Made by a program: the position numbers and the translations under genes. Shown one piece after another: positions 25,278 through 33,974 of a stretch of 64,000 bases of DNA. The DNA is from CAWGHZ01 sp963822575 (GTDB taxonomy: Bacteria > Pseudomonadota > Alphaproteobacteria > MPNO01 > DASWLB01): contig CAWGHZ010000006.1 of NCBI GenBank assembly GCA_963822575.1, positions 1-64,000 of the forward strand. Reading direction: 5' to 3'. How positions within the stretch are numbered: position 1 is the stretch's first letter; every line of letters begins with the position of its first letter. The notes below the pieces were generated by a model, which saw only the letters and a program-made list of their open reading frames with translations, ran no database searches and was not told where the DNA came from.

Positions 25278-26270
25278 ATGACCGAGGCGACCTACGACGT
25301 GATCGGGATCGGCAACGCCATCGTCGACGTCCTGGCCGAGACCGAGGAGTCGTTCCTCGCCCGGCACGGCCTCGAGAAGGGGGTGATGACCCTGATCGAC
25401 GCCGACCGCGCGAAGAGCCTCTACGAGGCGATGGCGCCCGGCATCGAGATGTCGGGCGGGTCGGCCGCGAACACCATCGCCGGGCTCGCCTCTCTGGGCG
25501 GCGCCGGCGCCTATATCGGCAAGGTGCGCAACGACCAGCTCGGCGGCGTGTTCAGCCACGATCTGCGCGCCATCGGCATCGACTACCGCACCGCGGCGGC
25601 GAAATCGGGCCCGCCGACGGCGCGCTGCCTTATCTTCGTCACGCCCGACGCGCAGCGTACCATGCAGACCTTCCTCGGCGCCTCGGTCGGACTCACGCCC
25701 GACGACGTCGACGAGACCGCGATCGGCGCGGCGCGCGTCACCTACCTCGAAGGCTATCTCTTCGACCCGCCGCCCGCGCGCGAGGCGTTCGTGCGCGCGG
25801 CCGAGACCGCCCACGCCAAGGGGCGCAAGGTGGCGCTGACGCTCAGCGACCCGTTCTGCGTCGACCGCCACCGGGCGGAGTTCCTGCATCTTGTCGAGCA
25901 CCATGTCGACATATTGTTCGCCAACGAGGCGGAGATCCTGTCGCTCTACCAAGTCCAGGATTTCGGCGAGGCGCTGGCGCGCGTGCGCGGCCATTGCGAG
26001 GTGGCGGCGCTGACCCGGTCCGAGCGCGGCTCGGTGCTGGTGGCGGGCGGCGAAATCTACGAGGTCGCGGCCGAGAAGGTCGAGCGCGTGGTGGATACAA
26101 CGGGCGCCGGCGACCTCTACGCGGCCGGGTTCCTGTACGGCCTCACCCGCGGCTACGAGCTCGCGGCGTGCGGGCGAATCGGCTCGATCTGCGCCGCCGA
26201 GGTGATCTCGCATTTCGGCGCGCGGCCGGAAACCAGCCTCGCCAAGCTGGTCGAGCAGAAGTCGGGTTGA
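25278..26270 (+). CDS. Adenosine kinase / PfkB family sugar kinase
   Basis: This 330-residue ribokinase-fold enzyme has the N-terminal GNAIVDVLA strand, the substrate motif SGGSAANTIAGLASLGG (59-75) and the PfkB signature DTTGAGD (273-279) with catalytic base D279. The layout matches alphaproteobacterial adenosine kinase-like proteins found beside nth, which phosphorylate adenosine or another ribonucleoside with ATP. Substrate choice cannot be proven here. GGAAGGAGCACGGA gives a strong ribosome site. It is divergent from the EI24 gene. Confidence 0.9.
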   Translation: MTEATYDVIGIGNAIVDVLAETEESFLARHGLEKGVMTLIDADRAKSLYEAMAPGIEMSGGSAANTIAGLASLGGAGAYIGKVRNDQLGGVFSHDLRAIGIDYRTAAAKSGPPTARCLIFVTPDAQRTMQTFLGASVGLTPDDVDETAIGAARVTYLEGYLFDPPPAREAFVRAAETAHAKGRKVALTLSDPFCVDRHRAEFLHLVEHHVDILFANEAEILSLYQVQDFGEALARVRGHCEVAALTRSERGSVLVAGGEIYEVAAEKVERVVDTTGAGDLYAAGFLYGLTRGYELAACGRIGSICAAEVISHFGARPETSLAKLVEQKSG

Positions 26271-26281
26271 ACCCAAACGAT

Positions 26282-26400
26282 TGTCATCCCGGCCAAGTCG
26301 CGAACCGCGGTTCGCGGCGCGAGCCGGGACCTATATTCGGACGTCACAGTCGCGGCGACATGGGCCCCGGATCGGCGCTTCGCGCCATCCGGGGTGACAG
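26282..26400. repeat. Composite intergenic repeat with two hairpins
   Basis: The block opens with TTGTCATCCCGGCC and closes with CATCCGGGGTGACAG, the arms of a dispersed intergenic repeat seen in many alphaproteobacteria (GTCATCCCCGGCC ... CCGGGGATGAC). Inside are GCGAACCGCGGTTCGC (26300-26315, perfect palindrome) and a hairpin at 26365-26394 pairing CCCCGGAT with ATCCGGGG. It lies between convergent genes and could also act as a transcript end. Confidence 0.65.
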
Positions 26401-26426
26401 TCTGGATGGGGTGCGATAGCGCGCCG

Positions 26427-27395
26427 TCAATTCGCCTCGCGCAGGAACTCCAGCGCCTTGTGCACCGGCTCATCGGTGACGCGCAGCAGCACGGTGTCGT
26501 CGCTGGCGGCCTTGTGGGTGTGCGACCGCCACGCCGGCGCGCAGAACACGTCGCCGCGCTTCCAGGCAAAGCGCTCGCCGTCGATCAATGAGGCGCCCGA
26601 TCCTTCGACCACGGCGTAGATGTTGTGGGCGGTGGTCTTGAACGGCTCGGTCTCCTTGCCGGTCTCCAGCGCATGCAGGAAAAGGGCCGTCGTCTTCATC
26701 GCCGGGCAGTCGCCGAGCTCGATCATGCGGCCGAAGCGGCCCGACGGGTCGGGCGCGGTCTCGGCCAGGCGCTTCTGGCTGTCGGCCCACTTGAAGATGT
26801 AGGGCGAATCGTACTTGTCCGGCGTGTTGTCGTTCTCGGGCTCGGAATAGGGCTCGAAGAACATGCCCTCGAGGAGCCACACCAGCGGCACGTCGAGGAA
26901 ATCGATCCAGTAGGCGGTCTTGTCGCCCTCGTTGCCGTGGCCGTGCCAGCACCAGTTGGGCGTCAGCACCACGTCACCCGGCACCATCGGCAGGCGCTCG
27001 CCGTCGACCATGGTGTAGGTGCCGGCCGGCCCGTCCAGCACCAGGCGCAGCGCGTTCGGGGAATGGCGGTGCCAGCGCGCGCGCTCGCCCGGCAGCAGCG
27101 CCTGATAGGCCGCGACCAGCGTGCGCACGGTCGGGTAGAAATTCCCCTCGATCGGGTTGTAGCAAAGCAGGTTGCGCCGCTCGGCGAGGTCGGTGTTGAT
27201 CAGCCGCCCGGCGGCGTCGAGCGCGATCTTCGCATCCTCGTAGCGCCAGTGCGCCGGCACGAAGTTCTTGCGCGGCTCCGGCCACAGGCTCGGCTCGGGC
27301 TTGTTCCACCCGGCCATCAGGTTGAGGCGGTTGAGCGCCGGATAGAGCTGGTCGAGCGTCGCGGCGCGCGCGAGGTCTTCGGTGGCCGTTGCCAT
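26427..27395 (-). CDS. Bicupin dioxygenase, gentisate 1,2-dioxygenase-like
   Basis: This 322-residue protein has two cupin barrels. The N-terminal barrel carries ARWHRHSPNALRLVLDG and PGDVVLTPNWCWHGHGNEG, matching the iron-site histidines of gentisate/1-hydroxy-2-naphthoate dioxygenases (about residues 110-155). The C-terminal barrel ends with RGDVFCAPAWRSHTHKA. Such enzymes cleave a hydroxylated aromatic ring with Fe(II) and oxygen in the cytosol. ATG 27395 is chosen for GAGGAGAACCGCC upstream. The immediate neighbours are unrelated, so the pathway is not evident. Confidence 0.8.
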   Translation of the reverse strand: MATATEDLARAATLDQLYPALNRLNLMAGWNKPEPSLWPEPRKNFVPAHWRYEDAKIALDAAGRLINTDLAERRNLLCYNPIEGNFYPTVRTLVAAYQALLPGERARWHRHSPNALRLVLDGPAGTYTMVDGERLPMVPGDVVLTPNWCWHGHGNEGDKTAYWIDFLDVPLVWLLEGMFFEPYSEPENDNTPDKYDSPYIFKWADSQKRLAETAPDPSGRFGRMIELGDCPAMKTTALFLHALETGKETEPFKTTAHNIYAVVEGSGASLIDGERFAWKRGDVFCAPAWRSHTHKAASDDTVLLRVTDEPVHKALEFLREAN

Positions 27396-27453
27396 GGCGG
27401 TTCTCCTCATTCGAAAGGAGTCTATGCCAGCCGTTCCCCGCGTTCAATGCGCC

Positions 27454-27696
27454 CTAGGTACGGCCGCGGCCCGAGCCGCCGCCGCGCGCGGTCTCGTCCA
27501 GCACGTGGAAGTCGCGCGACCGCGCCCCCGCCTGCGCGACCTCGAATCCCTCGCCCTTGAGTCCACGGCGCAACAGTTCGCGCACCGCGGCGGCGCGTGT
27601 GGGCATGCGGCGGCTGAAGCGCCAATTGTCCAAGGCCTCCAGCTCGGGCGCGCTCAGCATGATCTGCAGGCGCACGCTGCGGCTCAGTTGGGCCAT
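27454..27696 (-). CDS. Small ribbon-helix-helix-like protein
   Basis: This 80-residue protein reads MAQLSRSVRLQIMLSAPELE, then a helix, then RMPTRAAAVRELLRRGL. That is a beta strand followed by two helices with the TRAAAVRELL pattern of Arc/CopG-type DNA-binding proteins. The C-terminal tail is Gly/Arg-rich. ATG 27696 follows GAGGAGAGAACA. It is divergent from the histidine kinase across an AT-rich 281-bp gap. It probably regulates its own or a nearby promoter. Confidence 0.65.
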   Translation of the reverse strand: MAQLSRSVRLQIMLSAPELEALDNWRFSRRMPTRAAAVRELLRRGLKGEGFEVAQAGARSRDFHVLDETARGGGSGRGRT

Positions 27697-27977
27697 TGTT
27701 CTCTCCTCGCTTTGCAGCATCCTCACGGGACCAGTCGGACGTGGGGGCAAAAGGGAGAGCCAGCAAGCGCCGCACGGAATGGACCTACTCAAACAACGCT
27801 TTTGCCACAAAATGAGGCAATTGGCTTTGTAATGTAACAACAGTAAAAATGCGGAAGTACGCCTATTCGATTGTGATTTATGCAGCCAGAATTGATATTT
27901 TGGGAAAAAACATGTGACTTTCTTTGGAAATCTATGCTTAAAGCGATTCCAACAGTACCCAAAATCGAGGCTATGAA

Positions 27978-28664
27978 ATGCCGTCGAACGAGTGGTCTGG
28001 TGAAGCCGGAACCGGCCCCCGCGATGTCGCCAGCGCCCAGACGCTGGTGTCCGAAGCCCATCACCGCATCGCCAACAACCTGCAGGTCATCGTCGGGCTG
28101 GTGCGGCTGCATGCCAGCCGGATCGGGCGCGGCGGCGGACCCGTACGGCGCGAGGACATGCACACCCTCCTGGAAGAGGTCGCCGGCCGCGTCGCGTCCA
28201 TCGGGCTCTTGCACCAGCGGCTCGCCGCCACCGCCGGCGGGGCCAGCGTCGCGATCGACGCGCTCGTGCGCGACATCTGCGAGCGCTGCGCCGCCTTGAT
28301 GTCACGGCCGGACCACACCGCGCTCACCGTCACCGGCGAGCCCTGCATGGTGGCCGCGCAGACGGCGGGGCCGATCGCGCTGATCGCGAACGAGCTCGTC
28401 ACCAACGCCGCGAAGTTCGCCCATCCAGACGGCGAGGCCGGACGCATCGTGGTGGCCACGTCGCGCGCCGCGGGTGGCGCGCTGATCGTCGAAGTGGCCG
28501 ACGACGGCGTCGGCCTGCCCGTCGGATTCGATCCCGCGACGGGCGGCGGGCTCGGCTTCCAGGTGATGCGCGCGCTCGTCGAGCAGATCGGCGCCGCGCT
28601 CGATTTCGCACCGGCCAATCCCGGCTTGCGCGCGCGGCTCAGCGTGCCGCCCGACCGTCTCTGA
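27978..28664 (+). CDS. Small HisKA_2-type histidine kinase
   Basis: The 228-residue protein consists almost wholly of a kinase core. The phospho-acceptor box is SEAHHRIANNLQVI (H28 or H29), typical of the HisKA_2/HWE group. The ATPase domain has the N box ALIANELVTNAAKFAHP and G boxes VADDGVGLP and GGGLGFQVM. No sensor, receiver or membrane segment is present, so it either hears another protein or works as a phosphotransfer step in a general-stress-type pathway. No partner regulator is adjacent. The upstream gap is the most AT-rich stretch nearby, so it probably has its own promoter. Confidence 0.85.
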   Translation: MPSNEWSGEAGTGPRDVASAQTLVSEAHHRIANNLQVIVGLVRLHASRIGRGGGPVRREDMHTLLEEVAGRVASIGLLHQRLAATAGGASVAIDALVRDICERCAALMSRPDHTALTVTGEPCMVAAQTAGPIALIANELVTNAAKFAHPDGEAGRIVVATSRAAGGALIVEVADDGVGLPVGFDPATGGGLGFQVMRALVEQIGAALDFAPANPGLRARLSVPPDRL

Positions 28665-28665
28665 C

Positions 28666-28685
28666 GACACGCGGCGCCGCGTGTC
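28666..28685 (+). terminator. Perfect 20-bp palindrome, possible terminator
   Basis: GACACGCGGCGCCGCGTGTC starts one base after the kinase stop codon and pairs fully. Only TTCCC follows, so a U-tract is almost lacking and termination would be weak. It may instead be a DNA-binding site between the kinase and HU genes. Confidence 0.4.
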
Positions 28686-28704
28686 TTCCCGAATCGCACG
28701 GGAC

Positions 28705-28734
28705 TTGTCATTCGCGCGCGCGCGTGATTCTATC
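28705..28734 (+). promoter_or_regulatory. Possible promoter of the HU gene
   Basis: TTGTCA (28705-28710) and TCTATC (28729-28734) are spaced 18 bp apart, with an alternating CG tract in the spacer. The start would be about 20 bp upstream of ATG 28759, with GGTGGAGGG as ribosome site. Confidence 0.35.
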
Positions 28735-28758
28735 GGCGTATCCTTGGTGGAGGGCTCA

Positions 28759-29064
28759 ATGGCAAGACAGGCTGCGGCGGCGAAACAGGCGACCGTCACG
28801 ATGAAACATTTGGCGGCGGAGATCGCCCAGAAGCACGACATGTCGAAGAAGGACGCGGAGGCGACGCTGGGCGAGTTCGTGACGCTCGTGACGCGCCACC
28901 TCAAGAAGGGCGACCGGCTGCGCCTGTCCGGGCTCGGCGTGCTGCAGGTGCGCAAGCGCGCCGCGCGCATGGGCCGCAACCCGGCGACCGGCGAGGCGAT
29001 CAAGATCAAGGCGTCGAAGAAGGTCGCGTTCCGCCCGGCCAAGGAGCTGAAAGAGTCCGTCTAG
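28759..29064 (+). CDS. HU family DNA-binding protein
   Basis: The 101-residue protein folds as HU/IHF: two N-terminal helices (MKHLAAEIAQKHDMSKKDAE), then beta arms with KKGDRLRLSGLGVLQVRKRAARMGRNPATGE, where RNPATG is the conserved arm tip. The last strand ends KKVAFRPAKELKESV. The N-terminus MARQAAAAKQATVT is a basic extension of about 14 residues before the usual HU start. ATG 28759 is preferred over upstream in-frame ATG 28681, which lies before the probable promoter. It compacts and bends DNA. Confidence 0.9.
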   Translation: MARQAAAAKQATVTMKHLAAEIAQKHDMSKKDAEATLGEFVTLVTRHLKKGDRLRLSGLGVLQVRKRAARMGRNPATGEAIKIKASKKVAFRPAKELKESV

Positions 29065-29137
29065 CGCCCGGGCCGCTCCGCCCGGCCGGCGCCGCGCATC
29101 CCATCCCCGCGACGGGGCAGGGACGGGGAGTGATCGC

Positions 29138-30013
29138 ATGACCGAAACGGTCGGCGTCATCGGGCTCGGCATCATGGGCGGCGCCATCGCCGCGAATCTG
29201 GTGAAAGCCGGGTTCGCGGTCGTGGGCTACGATATCCTCGCCGTACGCAATGAAGAGCTCGCGGCCGCGGGCGGCACGCCGTGCGCTTCGGCGCGCGAGG
29301 TGGTCGTGGCAGCCGAGCGGATCGTCACGTCGCTGCCCACGTCCACCGCGCTCGACGAGACTTGCACGGCGATCGCGGCCGGCGCGCCCGGCCCGCGCAT
29401 CGTCGCCGAGTGCTCGACCTTTCCCATCGCCGACAAGGAGCGCGCCGCGGCGGCGCTCGCCAAGGCGGGGCACGTGCTGCTCGACTGTCCGCTCTCCGGC
29501 ACCGGTGCGCAGGCGCAGACGCGCGACCTCGTGGTGCTCGCCTCGGGCGACGAAGCGGCTTACGACAGGCTCGGCCCGGTGTTCGACGGGTTCGCGCGCA
29601 AGCGCCACTTCCTCGGCGCGTTCGGCAATGGCAGCCGGATGAAGTTCGTCGCGAACCACCTGGTGCACATCCACAACGTCGCCTCGGCCGAGGCGATCCT
29701 GCTCGCCCGCCGCGCCGGGCTCGACGCCCGGCTCGCCTACGACGTGATCCGCGATTCGGCCGGCGTCTCGCGCATCTTCGAGCTGCGCGCGCCGATGATG
29801 GTGGCGCGCGAGTTCCGCCCCGCCACGATGAAGTGCGCGGTGTGGAAGAAGGACATGACCGTGATCGGCGAATTCGCACGCGCGATGGGCGCGCCGACAC
29901 CGCTGTTCGACGCGTCCTCGCCCTACTACCTCAAGGCCATCGACGAGGGGCTGGGCGACGCCGACACCGCCGCCGTCTACCAGGTGCTCGAGGCGATGGC
30001 GGACGGCAAATAG
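29138..30013 (+). CDS. NAD(P)-dependent beta-hydroxyacid dehydrogenase (3-hydroxyisobutyrate dehydrogenase family)
   Basis: This 291-residue enzyme has the Rossmann motif GLGIMGGAIAANL at residue 9, the family substrate motif DCPLSGTGAQAQTRDL (usually DAPVSGG) and the catalytic lysine in RMKFVANHLVHIHN near residue 168. It should oxidise a beta-hydroxy acid such as 3-hydroxyisobutyrate, tartronate semialdehyde or a related compound. The deviation DCPLSGTG from the canonical glycine pair suggests a non-standard substrate. It ends at the terminator shared with the opposite ThDP enzyme gene. Confidence 0.87.
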   Translation: MTETVGVIGLGIMGGAIAANLVKAGFAVVGYDILAVRNEELAAAGGTPCASAREVVVAAERIVTSLPTSTALDETCTAIAAGAPGPRIVAECSTFPIADKERAAAALAKAGHVLLDCPLSGTGAQAQTRDLVVLASGDEAAYDRLGPVFDGFARKRHFLGAFGNGSRMKFVANHLVHIHNVASAEAILLARRAGLDARLAYDVIRDSAGVSRIFELRAPMMVAREFRPATMKCAVWKKDMTVIGEFARAMGAPTPLFDASSPYYLKAIDEGLGDADTAAVYQVLEAMADGK

Positions 30014-30132
30014 CCGCAAGCCAAGCCGGTCCTCGTCCCTGCTCCGTTCGCCCCGGGTCGCGCCGAAAGCGCGTATCGAAGGGCGACGGCGGCACGATCT
30101 CGTTTTTTTTGAAGCTCGCCGCCCAAACGAAA

Positions 30133-30163
30133 GGGGCCGGTCGGCGACCGGCCCCTCCATTTT
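30133..30163. terminator. Bidirectional intrinsic terminator
   Basis: GGGGCCGGT and ACCGGCCCC pair across a five-base loop, followed on the plus strand by TCCATTTT and on the minus strand by TTTCGTTT. It lies between the convergent dehydrogenase (ends 30013) and ThDP enzyme (ends 30180) genes and would serve both. Confidence 0.7.
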
Positions 30164-30179
30164 CGGCAACGCCGTGCGG

Positions 30180-31877
30180 CTACGGGTCGATCTCGACGTT
30201 GACGAGGACGAGCTTGCCGGACTCGAGGGCGTCGCGGCCCTTCTTCAGCCCGTCCTTCAGCTTCGCCGGGTCGTCGATCTTGATGCCGACGCCGCCCCAC
30301 GGCGGGGCGAGCTCACCATAGTCCGGCCCGTTGATCGGTGCGCCATAGAACAAATTGTGCTTCACGCCGACGCCGTCCGGATAATACTCGGTCTGGTTGT
30401 TGCGCATCGCGCGGTAGTTCTTGTTGTTGTAGACGACGATCATGATCGGCAGGTCCGCGTCACGCGCGAGGCCCAGGCTCTGCGGCACCGGGTTGTACAG
30501 GAACGCGCCGTCGCCGATCAGCGAGACGACCGGCCGATCCCTGAGCGCCAGCTTGACGCCGAGCGTGATGCCGAGCCCCTGGCCCAGCCCCGACGGCACC
30601 TTGAAGAAGCTCTGCGGGCCGGCGAACTGGATGTTGCGCACGTTGAAGCCGCGGTGCGTCGTGCACTCGTCGGTGTAGACGGTGTTCCGCGGCATCACCT
30701 CGTTGAGCGCGGCGGCGAGCGTCGCGGGGTGGATGATCTTGTTGTTCTTCACCTTGTCCAGCGCGGCGGCGTACTCGGCCACCAGCTTCTCGTGGCTCGC
30801 GTGGCACTGAGCGAGGCGGTCCTTCACCACGTCGGGCTTGGGGCCGGCTGCCTTCACCGCTTCGGCGAGCGCGCGCATGGTGGACGGCACGTCGCCCTCC
30901 AGGTACTCGTTCGCCTGCACGCTCTGGTACACCATGTGGTCGCGCATGCCGGTCTCGTCGATCATCACGACGGTGGCGTTCGTTGGACCCTTGCGCGGCG
31001 GGTACCAGGGCGCGCGCGCCCGGATGACCAGAACCAGGTCGGCCTGGTCCAGCAACGGCCGGACGTCGAAGCCCTGGTGCAGCGGGTGCTCCTGCGGGAA
31101 GTTGTTGCAGTCGGCGACCGCGCCTTCCACCACGGGGATGGCGGCGGACTCGGCGAGCGCGACCAGCGCGGCCCAGCCCGCGGGATCGCGCCCGGCGGTC
31201 TCGGTGATGATTATCGGGTTCTTGGCCTGGGCGATCAGCCCCGCCACCTTCTCGATCTCGGTGGCCGGCGCGGCGGCCTTCACGGGCCGCGGCACCTTGC
31301 GCATCCGGCCGGGCGGCGACCAGGGCGCCACCATGTTCTCGATCGGGACGTTCAGGTAGGTCGGGCCGACCGGGCCCCGCATGGCCAGCTCGCCCGCGCG
31401 CACCACCTGCTCGTAGAGCGTCGACGGGCTCGAGGCCTGCTGCGCCCACTTGGTCACCGGCTCCATCAGGCGCTGCGGCCCGCCGGGGATCGACAGGCTT
31501 TCCAGCCACTGATGGCCGGGGTCGAAATTCTCGTTCTCGCCGTAGGACAGCGACTCGCCCGACATCACCATGATCGGCGCGCCCGCGAGCTTGGCGCCGT
31601 GCACGCCCATCGAGCCCTGCATCAGCCCGACGCCGGCATGCAGCACCACGGCCTGCAGCCGGCCGGTGACAATGGCGTAGGCGGTGGCGACGTTCGCCGC
31701 CAGCGTCTCGTGATAGCAGTGGATGTATTTCGGGCCGGGGGTCTTCTCGACCTGCTGGCGCGCGAACGCCTCCCACAGCGGGCCCCACTCGGAGCCGGGC
31801 GACGACACCACATAGTCGATGTCGAGGTGGCGGAATGCCTCGATGATCGCTTCGCCGCCGTCGAGCACGTTCTTCAT
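30180..31877 (-). CDS. Thiamine-diphosphate-dependent 2-oxo acid enzyme (acetolactate synthase/decarboxylase-like)
   Basis: This 565-residue enzyme has the cofactor-activating E57 (HCYHETLA), a middle domain, and the pyrophosphate-binding motif GDGAFLYNPVPQSLGLA ending with VYNNKNYRAMR. The FAD-binding residues of true acetolactate synthase are not evident, and the sequence looks more like benzoylformate or oxo-acid decarboxylases. It differs from the ThDP enzyme at 16742-18529. Convergent with the dehydrogenase gene, it is transcribed away from the GH15 gene. Substrate unknown. Confidence 0.83.
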   Translation of the reverse strand: MKNVLDGGEAIIEAFRHLDIDYVVSSPGSEWGPLWEAFARQQVEKTPGPKYIHCYHETLAANVATAYAIVTGRLQAVVLHAGVGLMQGSMGVHGAKLAGAPIMVMSGESLSYGENENFDPGHQWLESLSIPGGPQRLMEPVTKWAQQASSPSTLYEQVVRAGELAMRGPVGPTYLNVPIENMVAPWSPPGRMRKVPRPVKAAAPATEIEKVAGLIAQAKNPIIITETAGRDPAGWAALVALAESAAIPVVEGAVADCNNFPQEHPLHQGFDVRPLLDQADLVLVIRARAPWYPPRKGPTNATVVMIDETGMRDHMVYQSVQANEYLEGDVPSTMRALAEAVKAAGPKPDVVKDRLAQCHASHEKLVAEYAAALDKVKNNKIIHPATLAAALNEVMPRNTVYTDECTTHRGFNVRNIQFAGPQSFFKVPSGLGQGLGITLGVKLALRDRPVVSLIGDGAFLYNPVPQSLGLARDADLPIMIVVYNNKNYRAMRNNQTEYYPDGVGVKHNLFYGAPINGPDYGELAPPWGGVGIKIDDPAKLKDGLKKGRDALESGKLVLVNVEIDP

Positions 31878-32087
31878 CGCGTCCTCCCTAAGGCCCGCCT
31901 AAGGCCCGCAACCGGCCGCGCGGGGGGCGCGGAACCGGCCTTCCTGGCGCCATCAGGCACCGAGGCGCGTGCCGAGTCAAGCGACCGCGGAACCCGGCGG
32001 CGCCCGTGGCCGTTGATCAGGGGCCCGGCGCAAGCCGCGGCCGCAAAGGTCCTTTTCTCCGACGGTCTTCCGTCGCATATCGGGGTC

Positions 32088-33866
32088 ATGTCTCGCCGCA
32101 TCGAGGACAACGCGCTAATCGGTGACCGCACGACCACGGCGCTCGTCGGCAAGGACGGGGCCATCGACTGGCTGTGCGTGCCCCGCTTCGATTCTCCCGC
32201 CTGCTTCGCCGCCATCCTCGGCACGGCGGACAACGGGCTGTGGCGGCTCGCGCCCAAGGACGCGGGTGCGCATGTCCGCCGCGCCTATCGCGACGGCACG
32301 CTGGTGCTCGATACCGAGTTCAAGACCGGCTCCGGCGCCGTGCGGCTCACCGACTTCATGCCGGTCGAGGGCGAGGACGGGGTCGACGTGGTCCGTATCG
32401 TCACCGGGCTCGGCGGCCGGGTGAAGATGGAGCTGGAGGCGCGCTTCCGCTTCGATTACGGCAGCGTCGTGCCTTGGGTGCGCCAGACCGACCATGCGGT
32501 CACCGCCGTCGCCGGGGGCAGCGCGCTGCGCCTCGCCGCCGACGTCGGGCTCGAGGGCCGCGGCATGTCGACCGTGGCCCAGTTCGATGTCGCCGAGGGC
32601 CAGATCGTGCCGCTGGTGCTGACGCGTTATCCGTCCTACCGCGAGCCGCCCCCGCCGCGCGACGCCCAGCGCCTCCTCGATCGCACCGAGCGCTGGTGGC
32701 GCGACTGGTCGGACCGGTGCGAGGAGCACACGGACTGGCACGAGGCAGTGATGCGCTCGGCGATCACGCTGAAGGCGCTCACCCACCGCGCGACCGGCGG
32801 CATCGTCGCCGCCGCCACCACCTCGCTGCCGGAGGAGATCGGCGGCAAGCGCAACTGGGACTATCGCTATTGCTGGCTGCGCGACGCCACCTTCTCGCTC
32901 TACGCGCTGATGGTCCTCGGCTACACCGAGGAGGCGGAGGCGTGGCGGCGCTGGCTGGTGCGCGCGGTGGCGGGCGATCCGTCGAAGCTGCAGATCATGT
33001 ACGACGTCGCGGGCGAGCGCCGGCTCGACGAGCGCGAGATTCCCTGGCTTTACGGCTACGACGGGTCGCGGCCGGTGCGCATCGGCAACGACGCCTACCG
33101 GCAGAACCAGCTCGACGTCTATGGCGAGGTGATGGACGCCTTCCATGGCGCGCGCCAGCACGGCATCGAGCCCGACGACGATTCCTGGGCCGTCCAGCTC
33201 GCGCTGATGGAGCACGTGGCGAACCATTGGACCGATCCGGGCTCGGGCATCTGGGAGCAGCGCTCCGAGCCGCAGCGTTACGTCTATTCGACCGCCATGG
33301 CGTGGGTCGCGGCGGATCGCTGCGTCAAGGCCACCGAGCGGTTCGGCCTCAAAGGGCCGGCCGAGGACTGGCGCAATCTGCGCCGGATCATCCACGAAGA
33401 CGTCTGCCGCAACGGCTTTTCGGAGAAGAAGAACGCGTTCGTCCAGCGCTACGGTTCGGACGAGCTCGACGCCTCTTCCCTGCTTCTCGCGCTCGTTCGC
33501 TTCCTGCCGCCCGACGATCCGCGCATCCGGGGCACGATCGAAGCGGTAAAGCGCGAGCTGATGGTCGAAGGGTTCGTCTACCGCTACGACACCGAAATCT
33601 CCGAGGACGGCGTCCCGGGCGGCGAGGGCGCGTTCATCGCCTGCACGCTGTGGCTTGCCGACAATCTGGCGCTGGTCGGCGAGCGCGACGCAGCGCGCGA
33701 GATGTTCGAGCGTGTGCTCGACATCCGCAACGACGTGGGTCTCTTGTCCGAGGAGTACGACCCCATCGCGCACCGCCTTCTGGGCAATTTCCCGCAGGCC
33801 TTCTCGCACGTCGCGCTGATCAATACCGCGCACAATCTGGCCGAGAAGGGCAAGCAGCGCGGCTAG
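32088..33866 (+). CDS. Glycoside hydrolase family 15 protein, copy 1
   Basis: This 592-residue protein has the bacterial GH15 layout: an N-terminal beta-sandwich (SRRIEDNALIGDRTTTALV, GAIDWLCVPRFDSPACFAA) and a C-terminal alpha/alpha barrel with KRNWDYRYCWLRDATF and a DAFHG loop before the general-acid region. Members are glucoamylases or trehalases. No signal peptide is present, so it acts on intracellular glucan or trehalose. It is clearly related to the protein at 34837-36618, with an SDR gene between them. ATG 32088 starts at the family N-terminus; the upstream frame is antisense to the ThDP gene. Confidence 0.9.
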   Translation: MSRRIEDNALIGDRTTTALVGKDGAIDWLCVPRFDSPACFAAILGTADNGLWRLAPKDAGAHVRRAYRDGTLVLDTEFKTGSGAVRLTDFMPVEGEDGVDVVRIVTGLGGRVKMELEARFRFDYGSVVPWVRQTDHAVTAVAGGSALRLAADVGLEGRGMSTVAQFDVAEGQIVPLVLTRYPSYREPPPPRDAQRLLDRTERWWRDWSDRCEEHTDWHEAVMRSAITLKALTHRATGGIVAAATTSLPEEIGGKRNWDYRYCWLRDATFSLYALMVLGYTEEAEAWRRWLVRAVAGDPSKLQIMYDVAGERRLDEREIPWLYGYDGSRPVRIGNDAYRQNQLDVYGEVMDAFHGARQHGIEPDDDSWAVQLALMEHVANHWTDPGSGIWEQRSEPQRYVYSTAMAWVAADRCVKATERFGLKGPAEDWRNLRRIIHEDVCRNGFSEKKNAFVQRYGSDELDASSLLLALVRFLPPDDPRIRGTIEAVKRELMVEGFVYRYDTEISEDGVPGGEGAFIACTLWLADNLALVGERDAAREMFERVLDIRNDVGLLSEEYDPIAHRLLGNFPQAFSHVALINTAHNLAEKGKQRG

Positions 33867-33974
33867 TAGCCGTCCGGTTCCGCGAATTTGCCGGCGTGAT
33901 TAAGCCTTCTATCGCCCCGCCGAATTTGTCATTTTGTCGCGACAGGCGTGTCGCCGAGCGGAGGAGGATGGCAA

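Noticed and set aside
30174..32087. Plus-strand frame continuous with the first GH15 protein
   Set aside because: It is antisense to the ThDP enzyme gene with typical shadow composition (His/Arg/Gly/Val-rich). The GH15 start is ATG 32088.
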